Shown here: piece after piece, positions 50,804 through 60,947 of the stretch
How the letters are laid out: every line of letters begins with the position of its first letter
Numbering within the stretch: position 1 is the stretch's first letter
Assembly (NCBI GenBank): GCA_013398615.1
Contig: VZSR01001685.1
Coordinates: 34,529,637-34,593,636, forward strand
Length of the DNA stretch: 64,000 nt
Origin: Brachypodius melanocephalos
Taxonomy: Eukaryota; Chordata; Aves; Passeriformes; Pycnonotidae
Reading direction: 5' to 3'
Made by a program: the position numbers and the translations under genes
The notes under the pieces: generated by a model
Told to the model about the DNA's origin: nothing
Database searches by the model: none
The model's input: only the letters and a program-made list of their open reading frames with translations

Positions 50804-53800
50804 TTCAATACAATTCAATCCAGGCCAAGTTCAGAAATAAAGGATGTATTTTATCTGCATTTTTAAAACTGTCCATGGATTTAAACTTGTCTGGGACAAA
50901 TATGGGTGGAATAAGTAAAATTTGGATTTTGAGTTAGTTGAACATGGGTTTTATCCTCATTAAAATACTGAGAAGAGTGAAGGTACCTAGCTCTAGGGGA
51001 GACAGTTCTTGAGAGAAACTATAATTTAATTGCTTCATTGCAAGGAAAGCTCTTATAAGCAGTATTTAATGTATTTTTAATGCAAATATATGATAATTGA
51101 TGTCAGACATTCAAATACCTTTGCTTTGTAAACACACGCGTGGAGGCAGACCTATGTATATTGCTGGATCAATTGCTACCTGAAAACTGAAAATCCATAT
51201 GAATGAACAGGGAGGGCTCCTTGCACGTCTGGTTTTACATCAAGTGCCCATGCTCTGCTTCCCCTCCATGGCAGAACAAGTCACACAGTTTATAAGGAGA
51301 TTGAAGTGGGAACATGTTCCACCAATTTTTACCAAAACCCTGACTCTGGTATGGCAAACCCATTGCCCCTGTAAGAAAACATTTAGCAGTCTGCAGGAGA
51401 AACCCACCATACTAAAGACTATGTCTTTAGTAGCAAGTTTTGCTGCCAGAACTTTTGTGGAGTCATGAGTTGCAAACATTTTTCTGTCCCTGGAGCATGT
51501 GTGTTCACCATGGCTGTTTTGAGATGCTGTGTGCCCTCACCACAAGAGGCTGTAACAGCAGAAGGGCTTGCAGTTGCCAGGAGCACGTATACAGTGGCAT
51601 TTTGCTGCCGGCTGTCTTGGCTGGCATTATTCAGAGAGGAGACTTCACTTTGGCAGGAGAGGGCCCATTTTGTTGACTTGTATCAACTTTTATTGGCTTG
51701 TATCAGCAATGCATAGAAATTTGAGGCAACTAATGCTGACTTCTGACTGCAAACCTGAATTGCACTGGCCAGGCTGCAGCTACAATGCATCCCAAGCAAG
51801 TACCCCCTACGAACCCACTGCTGGCAGATGTTCAGTTCTCGCCTGATGATCTGATCTTGATATCTGAAATAAACCAGTCTCTGACACAGCAGCAGAAAAG
51901 CAAACAGACCTGTGTGAAAAAATACATGTTTTGAGGTACTTGCTGTTTTTCTTTCACAATGTCCCTGCTTTTTTTCCCTGTTGTGTGCATTACTAGGATA
52001 TATATATTTGCTCCTAGGCTGCATAAATGGAGACATATAAGTCAGGATCAAGCTTAAATACTTCCTTCTACAAAGGACTGAAGAAAAATTATTCTTTGAA
52101 ACTTACGAGTCATTATTTTCAGCTCCTATAACTGAAAAAAAAAAAAGGATGAAGTAAAAGCTGAAGTTTGCTTTAATTAGCAGTCCACTCTTACCTGCCT
52201 ACAGTGCAAAGCATCAGAGAAAAACTTTAAATGAAGAAAACATCTTGTAGTGGTCCTAAAATCCAGTGTGAACCTAGAGAAGACTTTTGGAAGACTGAGT
52301 CAAGAAATAAAAAATGCTATGTTAAAGTAAATAAATGTCATAAAATGAAATTTGAGAGCATACTCCTAAACAAGGGTAACTGGTATATTGGTAATTTTTC
52401 AGTCTGGTACAGTGTGCTTCCACTTCAAACACCTTTTGTATCTGGACCTGTGCTGGCAGCTTTTCAAAGGAATCTCATACCTCTTCCTCCCTACTTTGCA
52501 TAATAATTAGTATGTGAATATGCTTGTGATTTCTTCTTACTATTTTAATACAGTCACATTTTAGAGACTTCAATAAAGTTTGGAGGACAACCAAAGCAGT
52601 TCTTGCTCCAAAAGCCATGCACTCTAAATGGAGTGGAAAACCAAAGCACAGTAATGTAGCATCACGTCCCTCCCCCTTCTTTGCAGGGAGAAACATTGTA
52701 CCAAGCAATTGTCCCTCAGAATTCAGAAGCCACTTGGGCAGTGTTTTGTGCCTAAAAGCACACTCCACCAGTTGCTTCATATGCTGTATAATAGGACATG
52801 AAAAAATCCAACAATAAGTAGTGTCATATGCCCTCATTTTAGGTTGAATTCCCCTTTCCAGGAGTTAGGTACCAGCTTATTCCTTGAAGCACCAAGTTAC
52901 AATCAGATAATTCTGGTTATTTTTGACATTCATATATATCTGATCCCTTTCTTTAATAGTAAGTTCTTGACTCTGACACTGTTTCTACCAATATAATCAC
53001 AGCAGTCTTGTAAAGATGCATCCATTCAGAGACCTTCAAGCACCTGATAGTCTTTATGAGTTCAAGAGCATTCAAGATGTATGACAAAGATGATTTCTGG
53101 ATGGTGGGGCTGGGATTTTGCCCAGCATAGTAACCTATAAAGTTTGTAAAACTGAACACAAGAGTCCTCAGCTCCAGACTCTCCCAGATTTACAATTACA
53201 GTACTGAGTACAGAAAACCAAGCAATCCAAAGTCTTGAGGTTGTAAACAAATCTATGTATTTAGTGAATAATGCAAAATAGATAAAATCACATATAAAGG
53301 TAACACCTTTCCCGAGGCTAAATGGGTATTGATGTGTTTCGAACCTGTAAACAGATTTGTGCACGTTGCTGGCTCAAGAGGGTGGAGCTCTAGGTTTTGT
53401 TACGCCTCTTAACTTGCTTTTTTCAGTCCTCTGGCGAGGACAGCAGGAGACTAAAGCAGTGAGTTCTTTACCCTCTGACCAAGAATTAATGACAGCTACA
53501 CCAAGATATCTCCATCCTTCTGACTATTTGATGAAGGAAAAAAAAAAAGATGGCCTGACTTTCCTTTAAACTTCTTGGTATAGAAGGATTAACAAAGGAA
53601 GCTAATTAAGGAAAAAATAATGAGAAACCAGTTGGGTGAAGTGATTTAATTGTAAAGGGAGCAAACAAAAAGAAATCACTCTCATGAATAAACCAAAATC
53701 CTAAATTTGTGTACTGCAAGTACAGTTTTACACTAGCTTGTTCATGAAGACATGTCCTATGCTCTCTCTTGCTGTAAGTGAAAAGGAAGGCTGTACATTG

Positions 53801-54545
53801 GTGTAACAGCCAAACTTCCAGGACAGAATATTTTCTTTCATGACTTTCAGTGACATATTTATCACATTAATCACTGTATAATCTCTTTCCAGAGATACAG
53901 GATTAGATGGATGCTTAGAGCTTATAGGATACTATATGTAAAGAATATACAGAATGTGCAGCAAAGAAGGAGCCAGACAGGAAAATCTCTGACAGCCTTT
54001 TCCTCATGTAACATTTTTGTTGAAGCAGTTGTTACCCTCAATGGAACAGGACTCCTGTGGCAGTTTGAGAAATATGTTGTTTCATCCCACCAGCATGCTC
54101 CCTGATCTGTGTTGCAGAGGATACAGTCCCAGCTGCAAAAACATACTGTTCAGATGCTGTACTAAAAAACAGAAATGAAAAAATATAGATGAGTCACCTC
54201 AAATACAGAGGTGGAGGAGTCAGGTTGGCAGGAACAGCCATTATCTTACAGTAATGTGTTTCAAACCCCTCCTCAAGGTACACACCCATGAAGCTCATTA
54301 GTATAACAGTCATTTCACTGAGGCAGAAAGTTCATGAATATTGGAAAACAGTGTTGAGTATTAGAGGGAAATTCTTCAATGTCGTCCTGCTACAGCAGCT
54401 TTTTGGAAATGCACCAAGGGCTTTGATCCTAAAAACCCTTACCTCTAAGCACCTGGGTAGTCCCATTGACTTAAACAGAATAAAATGAGAGCTTTAATTC
54501 AAGTGTTTGCAGATTAAGACCCATGTTTGTATTTTAAGATCTTAT

Positions 54546-54627
54546 CTACAGAAGAAATTGCACTCATTTACCTAAGTGTTTTTATAAACACACCTTTATT
54601 TAAATGAGTGCAATGTTACTTCTGCAG
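54546..54627. other. 82-nt imperfect palindrome / hairpin (possible miRNA precursor or MITE remnant)
   Basis: The left arm 54546-54570 and right arm 54601-54627 are reverse complements over about 25 positions, with only a small bulge and one or two mismatches. Between them lies a second inverted repeat, GTGTTT/AAACAC (54576-54581 and 54586-54591), around a TTAT loop. As RNA this would fold into one long stem. Both strands contain ATTGCAC inside the stem, the seed of the miR-25/32/92/363/367 family, but the rest does not match any miRNA of that family I know. A palindromic DNA transposon remnant is equally possible. Confidence 0.5.
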
Positions 54628-54859
54628 GCAGCCACTATCTGAGAAGCAGTGGCCCTGCCTCAGTTCCCATGAGTGTGAAGGCAGGAAAGGCTCTTAGACA
54701 GCTGGAAAACATCAATGAACTACACAAACAAGAATTGCCAGGCTCTAAGATACTCAGTAGGATGCTGCCACTGAGCAGCCAGCAGGAAAGGCTCCTCGTG
54801 CTTCATCCATTTTCCATGGGCCCTTGCACCACTATCACACATTCCCTATAAAAACGCAG

Positions 54860-55070
54860 TCATAGAATCACGACAGCATCATAAAACGGTTTGGGTGGGA
54901 AGAGACCTTAAAAACTGTCTCGTTCCAATCTCCTGCTATGGGCAAGGACACCTTCCAGCAGATCACGTTGCCCAGAGCGCCATCCCAGCTGGCGCTGGGT
55001 ATTTCCAGAGACGGGGCATCCACAACTTCTTTGGGAGGCAGCTTCGTCCAATGCCCCACCAACATCACAG
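54860..55070 (-). mobile_element. CR1 LINE 3'-end fragment, minus strand, upstream of the CpG island
   Basis: Read on the plus strand, it starts with CATAGAATCAC and an ATAAAACGGTTTGGGTGGGA segment. It continues through GAGACCTTAAAAACTGTC, CTGCTATGGGCAAGGACACC, GACGGGGCATCCACAACTTC and TTTGGGAGGCAGCTTCGTCC, the reverse complement of the CR1 3' end. Divergence is visible, so the copy is not young. It ends just before the CpG island. Confidence 0.85.
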
Positions 55071-55094
55071 CCCCTGGCACGGAAGGTCTCAGTG

Positions 55095-55650
55095 CCCTGG
55101 AAAGCCCGCTGCTGGCGGATGATGTTTTTCAGGCCCGCGGGGCTGGGCGGCAGGGCCGGGCCGGGCTGAGGCGCCACGGCCGGGGGCATCGGCCGCCCGG
55201 CCCCTCCCACCCCCGCTCCGGCTCCTCCTTCCCCGTCCGCAGCCGCCCGAGGGTCAGGGCTGTGCCGGCGCCGCCCGATCTGCACGGGAAGGTGCGTGTT
55301 TGCTCTGCCCATCGCCTCATCCTCCTTCTTTTCCTCCCCCTTCTCCCCGTCCTCCGCACGGGGCGTCTCCCCGGGCTGTCGGCGCTCCTCCGCCGGGCTG
55401 CAGCGCTTTTTCGAGAGGCTTCGGCTCCGGAGGAGGGGCACCTGGCCGCCATTCCTGGCGCCCGGCTGGGCTCAGCCCCGGCTCCTTGTCTTGCTTTAGA
55501 GCCGTGCAGCGTGTGCTGCTTTTCCCCAGCCCTCACCCTTCCCGCAATGGCCCCGGTGCTGTCGGGCCCTGGCCCGGGTCGATGGGGCCTCCAGCCTGGC
55601 AGCGCGGGTCGGGACCGCTTCGCTGTATGCGCTGTTCGCTCTTTGCTGGA
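55095..55650. promoter_or_regulatory. CpG island; candidate promoter of the next gene (probably CPQ)
   Basis: About 550 bases are strongly GC-rich and dense in CpG, with Sp1-type boxes (GGGCGG at 55145-55150, CCGCCC at 55271-55276) and a YY1-like GCCGCCATT at 55445-55453. No TATA box is evident. It is the only such island in the window. In human, CPQ lies directly downstream of SDC2 on the same strand, so this is probably its promoter in a compact bird locus. The long frames here (239 aa plus, 254 aa minus) reflect the lack of AT-rich stops and show no domain. An unannotated or bidirectional non-coding transcript is an alternative. Confidence 0.65.
55291..55297 (+). other. Candidate splice donor of a non-coding first exon in the CpG island
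   Basis: GGGAAG|GTGCGT at 55286-55297 is a strong donor match on the plus strand inside the island. In human, CPQ exon 1 is non-coding and the start codon is in exon 2. If this is CPQ, the first exon could end at 55291. Nothing in the window supplies the matching coding exon. Confidence 0.3.
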
Positions 55651-55705
55651 GTGGTGACTGACACCAGCATGGTCGTACTTCAGGAGCATGGACATTCCGT
55701 CCTGT

Positions 55706-56392
55706 GACACAGCGGAAAAGGACCTGGAGATGCTTGTCGACAGCAGTCTGAACATGAGCCAGCAGTGAGCCCAGGTGGCCAAGAAGGCCAATGGCATCCT
55801 GGCCGGTATCAGCGATAGTGTGGCCAGCAGGACCAAGGCAGGGATTGTCCCTCTGGACTCGGCACTGGTTAGGGTGCACATGAAGTACTGCATCCACTTC
55901 TGGGCTTCTCAGTACAAGAAAGACATTGAGGTGCTGGATCATGTCCAGAGAAGGGCAGCAGAGCTGGTGAAGGGTCTGGAGCACAAGTCCTGTGAGCAGT
56001 AGCTGAGGGAGCTGGGGTTGTTTACCCTGGAGAAGAGGAGGCTCGTGGGGACTTTATCATTCCCTACAATTACCTGAAAGGGTTGTAGCCAGGTGGAGGT
56101 CGGTCTCTTTTCCCAGGTAACGTGACAGGAAAAGTGAATATAGCCTAAATGTGTCAGGGGAGTTTTAAGTTGGACATTTGGAGGAATTTCATAGAAAGAG
56201 TGATTAGACACTGGAATGGACTGCCCAGGAAGTGGTGGAGTCACTTTTTGCAGAGGTGTTTAAGGAAAGATTGGACATGGCCAGGGTCTAGTTGTGCCAG
56301 CATCTAGTTGATGTGCTGGTGTTCAGTCAGAGATTAGACTCAAAGATCTCAGAGGTCTTTTCCAGCCCAATTGATTTTGTCCTTCTGTGAAA
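55706..56392 (+). mobile_element. CR1 LINE fragment with reverse-transcriptase C-terminal remnant, plus strand
   Basis: The element begins near ACAGCGGAAAAGGACCTGGA and continues through GAACATGAGCCAGCAGTGAG, CCAAGAAGGCCAATGGCATC, GAGGTGCTGGATCATGTCC, GTAGCCAGGTGGAGGTCG and GGACTGCCCAGGAAGTGGTG. It ends TTTTGTCCTTCTGTG. This is the 3' coding end plus UTR of CR1. A frame at about 55775-56002 still reads like the CR1 reverse transcriptase C-terminus (KKANGILAGISDSVASRTK, then LVKGLEHKS) but is a truncated relic. It lies immediately downstream of the CpG island, in the opposite orientation to the CR1 copy upstream of it. Confidence 0.9.
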
Positions 56393-56559
56393 CAAAATCC
56401 TTACTTACCCTCTTGTTCCTCTTAATTTAAAGACAAATATGGACTCAAAGTTGGCAGTCACATGGTAGTTGGGGGATGCATGGTCAGTTAGACAAGGCAT
56501 GATGCTCTGCCATGATCCTGAAGTGAGCAAAGTTGACAGCAGTCACTGAATGAAAGCTA

Positions 56560-56612
56560 ATATATATATATAAATATTGTGAAAATAATATATAAAAATA
56601 TTTTAAAAACCA
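56560..56612. repeat. TA-rich low-complexity sequence
   Basis: A (TA)n core at 56560-56571 is followed by AT-only stretches. It is a simple or low-complexity repeat. Confidence 0.75.
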
Positions 56613-58465
56613 CAAAGAAACATTAAAAAGATATAAGTTCTGTGGGCTGAATCAGATTTGACTAAGGAAGAATTAGATGCAAAGAATGCCTACCTTTTGA
56701 ATGTAGTGGGCTGTATCTGCCAAGTTGTAAGTGTGCCCAAAACTGCAGAAGAGCAAGAATTTGAGATACAAGCACAAGAATTCTGTTTGCACATAAATAA
56801 CTTGGGTTTTCCTCAAAACTGCAATATTTTGAGGACCTGACTTTCCTAATTGCTGCATGAGCACCAAAAGCGCATGCTCAGACAGTGCCATACACAAAGG
56901 CACCTAAAATCCTAAGGTCTTGTTAAGTGAGCCTTAATTTTCAAAATTTTGCCTGTCTGTTGTTTATGCTGTATTCAAAATTAGATTAGTTTTTACTGTT
57001 TCTGGAGGTAGTTCTTTAGAACTGTTGTAGGAGTGTTGTAATCTATTGATTAAAGGGGAGTATGCAAGAGTTTCTTCTTACAAAGCAATACTTGGAATGG
57101 CTGTAGAGCCATTCCTATGACCCTGGAAATGGAAATAACTGCTTGTATCTTCATCTACCTGTAATGTATCAAAAGCTGGCCTTGATTTTGTTCTGGTTAA
57201 TTTTCTGCAGGGATGAAAGCTTTTATTAGAAGTCTTTCTCGTGCTTACCTGTCAGTTCTTAAAATCACCTTCCAGTCTTGTTTGCTGCTCGTCTGTTATT
57301 ATTTTTAATAAAATCTCAAACCCTTATTTCCACAAAGAAACCCCACAAAGCCTGCCATGTGCACGAGAATTCTTATGTCCCTTGTTCCCTTGTAAATTTT
57401 GTTTCTTTCCCTTAGACATATCTACCCTATCTTGAGTAGCATCTACTTATTGTCCCTTGCAATCAGTTTTACTTTACTCAAACCTCTGTCTTTCAGATGA
57501 AGTCTGTGCAGATGAACTTGAAATCAAAGCCACCACAGCTTTAGAGATTCATACAAAGCCTTTGTCTTACCTGATCTTGTTTCTTGGTGTTTAAAATACA
57601 TATCATTCTTTTGAACAGCCAAACTATAAGATACTGAATGAGATAAGAACAGATTGCAAATCTGGGCTGGGAAAGAACAACCTGTCATTGACCCCTGTTG
57701 GGAGACATCTGTTAGCAAAAGCTCATATAAATTCGTATTTGTATTATAACACAGTTTTGCAAATGCTTGCGTGTCTTTAATGCCAATTTGAGAAAGGAAG
57801 CAACTTACAATATCTTAGTGTTGATATAATTGCAGAAACTCATAATGCACATGGGATTCTTTTAGCTATTCCTGCTGTATTGTATAAAACTTTCCTGGTT
57901 TAAGATTGAAAACTTTGCCTTGTCATTCCTTTCTTTCCGATTGTGGGAGGATGAAGATGAAGGGTGGCAGTACATCTAAGAGGTAGCAGCTGCAGGGGTG
58001 AAATATTTTGCCTAAAGAAGTACTTTGTGGGTAGAAATGTATGAAACGATTACAATCTTGAAGCTCTACAGTTCTTTCTGTTCTGTCTCAACAGGAAATA
58101 TTATCTGTCAAAAACTGCATTGCAGTAATCTTTCACTTTTTTGTTACCAAATGTCTGAAATAATCTCAAAGTAGTGAAGTCACTCACATTTTCACCGTGA
58201 TGGCAGTAGTGAAGTTTCAGCTCTTAAATGCCAATTGCTTGATTAAGTCAGTATTTTTGCCAGAATCTTTGAAGAGTGCTTTGCTCTTTTTTGTTTCAGT
58301 TTTACAGTACAAGGAAAAATTGTATGTGAGCTTGAGAAAAATGTTAACCATGTTAGCCTGTAGTTTTAATAAATGATGTTTTGAATACCTTGATCTTACA
58401 AGAAACTTGATTTCCGATTTTGAGATAGAGAGAATGGACCAATGGTGAGAGGTTTGCTTTTAATT

Positions 58466-58492
58466 TACTTATTTATCTATCTACCTACCTAT
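58466..58492. repeat. Degenerate tetranucleotide repeat (ATTT/ATCT/ACCT)
   Basis: Successive four-base units TTAC, TTAT, TTAT, CTAT, CTAC, CTAC, CTAT form a short imperfect microsatellite. Confidence 0.6.
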
Positions 58493-60654
58493 TTTTTTAC
58501 TTAGTGGAGAATATTCATACACCTGGCTCATTTGGATTCTTTCTTTTTTTCTGTACTGGTATTAATAATAGTAATATTTTTTCAGACTCTTTAGGTCTAA
58601 TTAACATAGCTCTCTTCTATGAATTTTCTCCACAGTGGATGAGAGAAAAACGTAAAAATCCCTTTGGTGCTGTTGCTGCCAAGAGAGACTTGATAGAAAG
58701 AAATATTTAATGAATAGACATGTAGATTAAAATACAGCTCTAAGAATTTATGTATTTTGGCAAAGTGTTTTATTGTACTACACACTGCAATCGGAGGTAT
58801 GGCAAAAGACCTGTGATCTTACAACCTGACTTTAAGAGAATACTAATGCTGTTTTAGAAAAGAAAATATATCAGTCACATTTATTTCGGTTCTCTAAGAT
58901 AAATTTTAAATCAATGATCATTATGTTATAGTAAGAGGAAGTTAATATCAGGTCACCTATCATAGACATTCCTTACATCATAGGAGTTATAAATTAAGAT
59001 TATTTTAAACTTGCCTGAGTGACCATCTTATATTCAATACAACAGTGAGAGTTTCTACAGGCTTGGGATTTGCCCAAACCTGATTTGTGACCCCACAGCA
59101 GACTCAGATTCTGAATTTACCTAAGGCAAATGAGTCCAAAGGAATTTTGTATTTTAAGTAGCCCCACAAAAAGGGCCTTATATAGTATTATGCATATGCT
59201 CATAGTAATTTGAGAAAATGTTCTCTTTTGAGGTATTAAAATATGATCTGAGCCAATAGGCTCCATTGGGAAAGCATCCACTATTTTATCTGCAACATTT
59301 GCAGACCAGAACATAAATTTATCTTAAATTGTTTCCCCTTCTACTCTGCACACGTTTTGAAATTAGCGTTTCAGATTCTGTTGGTTTATACCATTCTGAA
59401 TCACAAGGCTGATCTTCTCGTTCTCTCTCTGATCGTGTTCTGTACAAAACACAAGTCCTCTTTTGTGGCAGACTATGAAACACTTCTTGGAGTTTTAGTT
59501 TAATGAAAATCTTTATTGCTTTGGAAGCAGAAAGAATTGTAAGGTACTGATTTCTTTGAGATTGATCATATGATCGATCTAAGAATGATTCTGTATGCTG
59601 CAGTGGGCTATTGACATTTTCTCCTGTGACAACTAGGTAAAGCAGACAAGTGCATTACTAATCTCAGGTAATCTGTTCAGTGCTGCTGAAAAATACATAG
59701 AGCAGACAATTTCTGCCTCAGCAATGTGCTGTGAGATACCCAAGAAGGAAAACAAAGTCAACTTGGTTTTAATTACTTGTTCAGTTTGATTGTCTTGAAA
59801 TAGCCATTGAGTTAGGAATCTCAAGAGGGTTTTCAGTTGAAAAAAGTCTCAGGAATAGGCTTGGAAAATTCTATGTGGGCTCTGAGTTACTGCCCTTGTC
59901 CATTTTACCTGTAGCTGCTGCAGAGTTTTCCACCCCAGCCACCCAAGTGGCCTTTGGTCAGCCATTCTACCCAGGTGGTAGTGAAGGAGCAGAGCTGTCT
60001 GTTCCTCAGAGTGCAGGGACTTCTGCAATAGATCTTCCTTTGAGTAGTACATCTTCATTTTCTCTTTGGCAGTAATCTCCTGGCATTAATGCTCATTATT
60101 AATTTCTACAGACAAAGTAAAATTGCTTTTTATGGATTGATTCTCAGCTGCTGATCAGATGGACAAGGTTCTGGTGCAAGTGGATGTCAATTTGAAGGGC
60201 AGAATAGCTGGGATCTAGATGTAGTTAAGCCACAGCTGATTCAAATCTGTGTCCCACTCAGTCCAGGCTGGTAAAATGCACATACACTGATTTTCATATA
60301 CATTGCTCCAGCAGTTAGGGTTTGTGATTTGTGCTTCCATTTGGACTTAGGTTTTGTATCTAAAGAGAAATCTTGCAGAAAGAGTGGTAGGGAGCAGGAA
60401 TGCCTCTGTGGCTGCCTTCAGAGAGTAACTGAATGATGGCAGATGTGCTTGTCTCCAGCAACCAATGCCACCCAAGTCACCAGATGAATTTTGCTTTGCA
60501 GTGCTCTCTGGTGTACTCTACGGTTGTTAGAAGACCTGGCATAGCCAAATGCAGTGTATCCAATATAGATGGATTGTACTGGGCTCTTTGGTAGTTGTAG
60601 GTTTGGACTGTTCAAGCAAATCTGGCAATGAAAGAGGTATGTAAGAAATGTATA

Positions 60655-60947
60655 GAGAGACTTTTTAACAGGGCATCTTATGATAGGACAAGGGGTAATG
60701 ATTTTAAACCAAAAGAGAGTAGAGTTTGACTAGAAATAAAGGAGGAAGTATTTATACTGAGGGTGATGAAACTGGAACAGGTTGTCCAGAGAGGGTAGAT
60801 GCCCCATCCCTGGAGACAGTCAAGGTCAGGTTGGGTTGGGCTCTGAGCAACCTGGTCTGAAGTTGAAGCTGACCCTGCTTGTTGCAGGGGGGTTGGACTG
60901 AGTGACCTTGAACATGTCTTCCAACCCAAACCATTCTATAATTCTGT
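60655..60947 (+). mobile_element. CR1 LINE 3'-end fragment, plus strand
   Basis: The block reads GAGAGACTTTTTAACAGGGC, ATGATAGGACAAGGGGTAATG, ATGAAACTGGAACAGGTTGT, CCCATCCCTGGAGACAGTCA and GGGGTTGGACTGAGTGACC, and ends CCAACCCAAACCATTCTATAATTCTGTTG. This is the CR1 3' UTR with its ATTCTGT-type tail, 5'-truncated to under 300 bases. Confidence 0.9.

Larger units (their letters stand above)
45161..54859. other. Intergenic stretch downstream of SDC2
   Basis: About 9.7 kb is AT-rich and has no recognisable gene. It contains one minus-strand CR1 fragment (50654-50803), a 19-base poly-A run (49755-49773) and the hairpin at 54546-54627. Chance frames are short on both strands. AT-rich parts at about 49130-50200 are unusually free of repeats and could include regulatory sequence, but nothing more can be shown. 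Confidence 0.65.
56393..60654. other. Non-coding stretch downstream of the CpG island; no gene seen
   Basis: AT-rich sequence with a TA-rich low-complexity block at about 56560-56612 and a short ATCT/ACCT tetranucleotide run at about 58466-58492. If the island is the CPQ promoter, this is CPQ intron 1. No CPQ exon (for example the signal peptide and propeptide region) is recognised. Short frames on both strands lack domains. Confidence 0.6.

Noticed and set aside
54938..55657. Plus-strand frame of 239 aa over the CR1 remnant and CpG island
   Set aside because: Its N-terminal part is reverse-strand CR1 and the rest is GC-driven open sequence. No domain, signal peptide or CPQ similarity.
55129..55893. 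Minus-strand frame of 254 aa over the CpG island and CR1
   Set aside because: It overlaps an equally long plus-strand frame, is Arg/Pro/Gly-rich as expected from CpG-island composition, runs into a CR1 remnant, and shows no known domain.
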